Assembly (NCBI GenBank): GCA_028284185.1
Contig: JANQSG010000017.1
Span: 1-64,000 of the forward strand
Source: Kangiella sp.
Lineage (GTDB): Bacteria; Pseudomonadota; Gammaproteobacteria; Enterobacterales; Kangiellaceae
Reading direction: 5' to 3'
DNA: 64,000 bases
Part shown: one piece after another, positions 62,152 to 64,000 of the stretch
Numbering within the stretch: position 1 is the stretch's first letter
Layout of the letters: every line of letters begins with the position of its first letter
Made by a program: the position numbers and the translations under genes
The notes under the pieces: generated by a model
What the model saw: only the letters and a program-made list of their open reading frames with translations
Told to the model about the DNA's origin: nothing
The model's database searches: none

Positions 62152-63390
62152 TCAAGATCTTACCTGCATACTGCGTTTATGCCAAACCAGTTGTTCTGCC
62201 TGAGCCAAAATCTGACCAGTCCATGCTAATTGAGCTCGACCAACATCTGAAACCTGCTGGAATGACTGTTGCTTTAAAAAGCTTAAAACGCTTAATCCAC
62301 TGGATCGATTGGCTGTCGCCAAAGTTGGTAAAGTATGATTAGGGCCAGCACAATAATCACCAAAAGCGACTGCACTATTTTCACCAATAAATAAAGAACC
62401 ATAATGTTTAAGTTGCGGTGGCTCTATTCGCCTATCTATCAATAACAAATGTTCAGCCGCATACCGCTCTGAAAACTCGATCATCTGCTGCACATTATCT
62501 GCCTGTAGCAAGATAATCTGTTGTCGTTCAACTAATTCCTGCAATTCACCATTATCCGCCAACTGTTCAGCTACTGTTTTTAGTAACTGCTGGTTATCCG
62601 TGAGCAAAAGACTTACCGCTTGTGGATCATGCTCAGCCTGGGCAGCCATATCCGCAATAATCCATTCAATATTTTCTATTTTATTGGCTAAAATCAGCAA
62701 CTCACTGGGCCCAGCAGCCACATCAATCGCAACCCGGTTTTGTAGTAACTGTTTGGCAGCATTGACATACTGATTTCCCGGGCCAACAATCATATGAACA
62801 GGTTTAAGATCCTGATAGCCCAAAGCCATTGCGCCAATAGCTTGAGCGCCGCCAATACGAATAAAATCGGTAGCGCCTGCCAAACTCGCTGCGGCCAGAA
62901 TAGCAGGATGATCCGAAGGTGAACAGGCGATGCGTTCTTCACAGCCAGAAACTTGCGCAGGAATCAAAGTCATAAGTGCGGTTGAAATCAAAGGAAAACG
63001 GCCGCCAGGAATATAGGCAGCAATTCGTTGTATTGGCTTATAGCTAAAACCAAAAACGCCTGCTTCGTCTTGATAAGACTGCTCAACCAGTTGCGCTTTT
63101 TGAAACTGACAAAATTTTTCAATACGGCCAGCAGCCTGCTTTATAGCACCTTTCAACTCATCTGATAAATCATATTCATCAAATGGCTTTAAGACTATTT
63201 TTTTAGGCTTAAAACCATCAAATTGCTCACTTAATTGAGTGATTTTTATATCTTTTTGCTCAACATCACAAGCTTCGATTTCTGATAACAATTGCTGAAC
63301 CAGCTGTAGCGTTTTATGGCTATCCTCAATGCCAGGGCGCTGCCACTGCATACAGTTCTTAAACTCGACAGGAAAAGATTTAGCTGGCAT
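62152..63390 (-). CDS. hisD: Histidinol dehydrogenase HisD
   Basis: HisD makes histidine from histidinol in two NAD-linked oxidations. The zinc ligands and catalytic pair are seen: Gln and His in MAAQAEHDPQAVS, Glu-His in YAAEHLLL, Asp in AFGDYCAGPNHTLPT, and the last His in LVWHKRSM. I start at the ATG at 63390 (PAKSFPVEFKNC), giving 412 residues. A longer frame would overlap hisIE by more than 130 bases and has no family support. The gene overlaps hisIE by 11 bases, so the two form one histidine operon fragment. Confidence 0.93.
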   Translation of the reverse strand: MPAKSFPVEFKNCMQWQRPGIEDSHKTLQLVQQLLSEIEACDVEQKDIKITQLSEQFDGFKPKKIVLKPFDEYDLSDELKGAIKQAAGRIEKFCQFQKAQLVEQSYQDEAGVFGFSYKPIQRIAAYIPGGRFPLISTALMTLIPAQVSGCEERIACSPSDHPAILAAASLAGATDFIRIGGAQAIGAMALGYQDLKPVHMIVGPGNQYVNAAKQLLQNRVAIDVAAGPSELLILANKIENIEWIIADMAAQAEHDPQAVSLLLTDNQQLLKTVAEQLADNGELQELVERQQIILLQADNVQQMIEFSERYAAEHLLLIDRRIEPPQLKHYGSLFIGENSAVAFGDYCAGPNHTLPTLATANRSSGLSVLSFLKQQSFQQVSDVGRAQLAWTGQILAQAEQLVWHKRSMQVRS

Positions 63391-64000
63391 TACGCGCCCC
63401 CAATTCATTAAGAATTTCCTGCGCCGATATCCCTTTGGCCTTGGCATTAACCAACGCAAAATAGAGTAAATCAGCGGCTTCCCAGCGAACCTCATCCTTA
63501 TCGACTGCCTCAATCAACTCCTGGCACTCTTCATTAAGTTTATCAATTTGTAATTGGGGCGAATCAAATAATTTGCGGGTAAAAGAGCTGCTGGAAAAAT
63601 TATCTTTTCGAGATTGCAACACCTTATCCAAAACAGTCAAATCAAAACAGGGACTTTGTGAAACAAAACAACTGTAACGATCATAATGGCAGGCATTACC
63701 CTGTTGCTTGACTCTAAAAATCAAACTATCACCATCACAATCGTAGTCAATATTCATCAGTTGTTGGCCGTTACCACTGGTTAAACCTTTTTGCCAAAGT
63801 TCATTGCGCGAGCGACTAAAATAAATACCTTTACGCTGCTGAATAGCCTGCTGTAATGATTCTTCAGAAGAATAAGCCAGCATCAAAATCTGATGGTTTT
63901 CGATATCCTGCACTATGGTCGGTATTAAGTCAGCTTTGGTAAAATCAAGACAAGTCATCAATGCTTCACTTAATTTAATTCTGCCGGTATAAACTGACAT
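63380..64000 (-). CDS. hisI: Bifunctional phosphoribosyl-AMP cyclohydrolase/phosphoribosyl-ATP pyrophosphatase HisIE
   Basis: HisIE catalyses the second and third steps of histidine synthesis. The HisI part spans about residues 15-115 with MLAYSSEESLQQAIQQRKG, IYFSRSRNELWQKGLTSGN and the metal-binding IDYDCDGDSLIFRV, QQGNACHY segment. The HisE part, residues 120-206, has an alpha-helical MazG-like fold with ELIEAVDKDEVRWEAADLLYF. The first ATG read here lies at the very last base of the window, so an upstream extension cannot be excluded. Confidence 0.9.
   Translation of the reverse strand: MSVYTGRIKLSEALMTCLDFTKADLIPTIVQDIENHQILMLAYSSEESLQQAIQQRKGIYFSRSRNELWQKGLTSGNGQQLMNIDYDCDGDSLIFRVKQQGNACHYDRYSCFVSQSPCFDLTVLDKVLQSRKDNFSSSSFTRKLFDSPQLQIDKLNEECQELIEAVDKDEVRWEAADLLYFALVNAKAKGISAQEILNELGARNAS

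Noticed and set aside
63391-63513. N-terminal extension of hisD
   Set aside because: It overlaps hisIE in another frame and has no resemblance to HisD; the ATG at 63390 fits.
1-64000. tRNA, rRNA, CRISPR array, prophage or integron
   Set aside because: No cloverleaf-like segment, regular spacer array, integrase or phage structural gene was recognised on either strand.

Overview
The window is chromosomal DNA of a gammaproteobacterium with a low to moderate GC content. The evidence is the set of housekeeping operons and their order: rpsB-tsf//pyrH-frr-uppS-cdsA-dxr-rseP-bamA-skp-lpxD-fabZ-lpxA-lpxB, map-glnD-dapD-yffB-dapE, gyrA/ubiG/mupP/yciK, ispF-truD-surE-pcm-yqaA-nlpD and scpA-scpB. Lipid A synthesis and BAM genes show a Gram-negative envelope. 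The gyrA-amidohydrolase-ubiG-mupP-yciK order recalls Pseudomonas, while the general style would fit an Oceanospirillales/Kangiella-like marine lineage. The exact genus cannot be fixed from sequence reading alone.

Layout. (1) 1-12.3 kb, minus strand: the envelope and translation operon pyrH to lpxB. (2) 12.3-19.4 kb: an accessory island inserted between pyrH and tsf, which are normally adjacent. It holds a 1421-residue Sec-exported RHS/YD-repeat protein with a variable tip, three small genes behind it, two start-less coding remnants that look like displaced RHS tips, a decayed IS481-type transposase and REP-like repeats. (3) 19.4-21.6 kb: tsf and rpsB, separated by 325 bases of palindromic repeats. 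(4) 21.7-26.4 kb: small accessory genes (XRE regulator with membrane partner, DUF1428, SnoaL-like, fasciclin, GNAT, VOC, lipoprotein methyltransferase, SPOR) between rpsB and map. (5) 26.5-34.8 kb, plus strand: map-glnD-dapD-yffB-dapE, a VanY-like peptidase, a DUF2897 protein and a DASS transporter. (6) 34.8-39.3 kb, minus strand: crotonase, serC, gyrA. (7) 39.5-47.4 kb: an amidohydrolase-fold protein without its metal ligands, ubiG, mupP, then (minus strand) a PdsR/PdsS-like two-component pair, then yciK and ppx. (8) 47.4-54.7 kb, minus strand: ppk, rluB, a coiled-coil membrane protein, scpB, scpA, trpS, a DUF6122 protein. (9) 54.8-57.6 kb: yciO, rnm, then yciB, yciI and a bolA-like gene. (10) 57.6-64 kb, minus strand: nlpD back to hisIE.

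The most interesting region is the RHS island. The RHS gene overlaps a TPR/SEL1-like gene by 8 bases. Behind that gene is a 55-codon open stretch with no start that ends in an ATGA overlap with a second SEL1-like gene. A 43-codon open stretch with no start then ends 16 bases before a third small gene. This pattern of tip remnant plus small gene, repeated, is what is expected of orphan toxin/immunity cassettes left by tip replacement. If so, TPR/SEL1-fold proteins would be the candidate immunity proteins. No toxin activity can be read from the sequence, and this interpretation is inference. Second points of interest are a two-copy family of about 120-bp imperfect hairpins and the amidohydrolase pseudoenzyme upstream of ubiG. 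No tRNA, rRNA or CRISPR array was seen.
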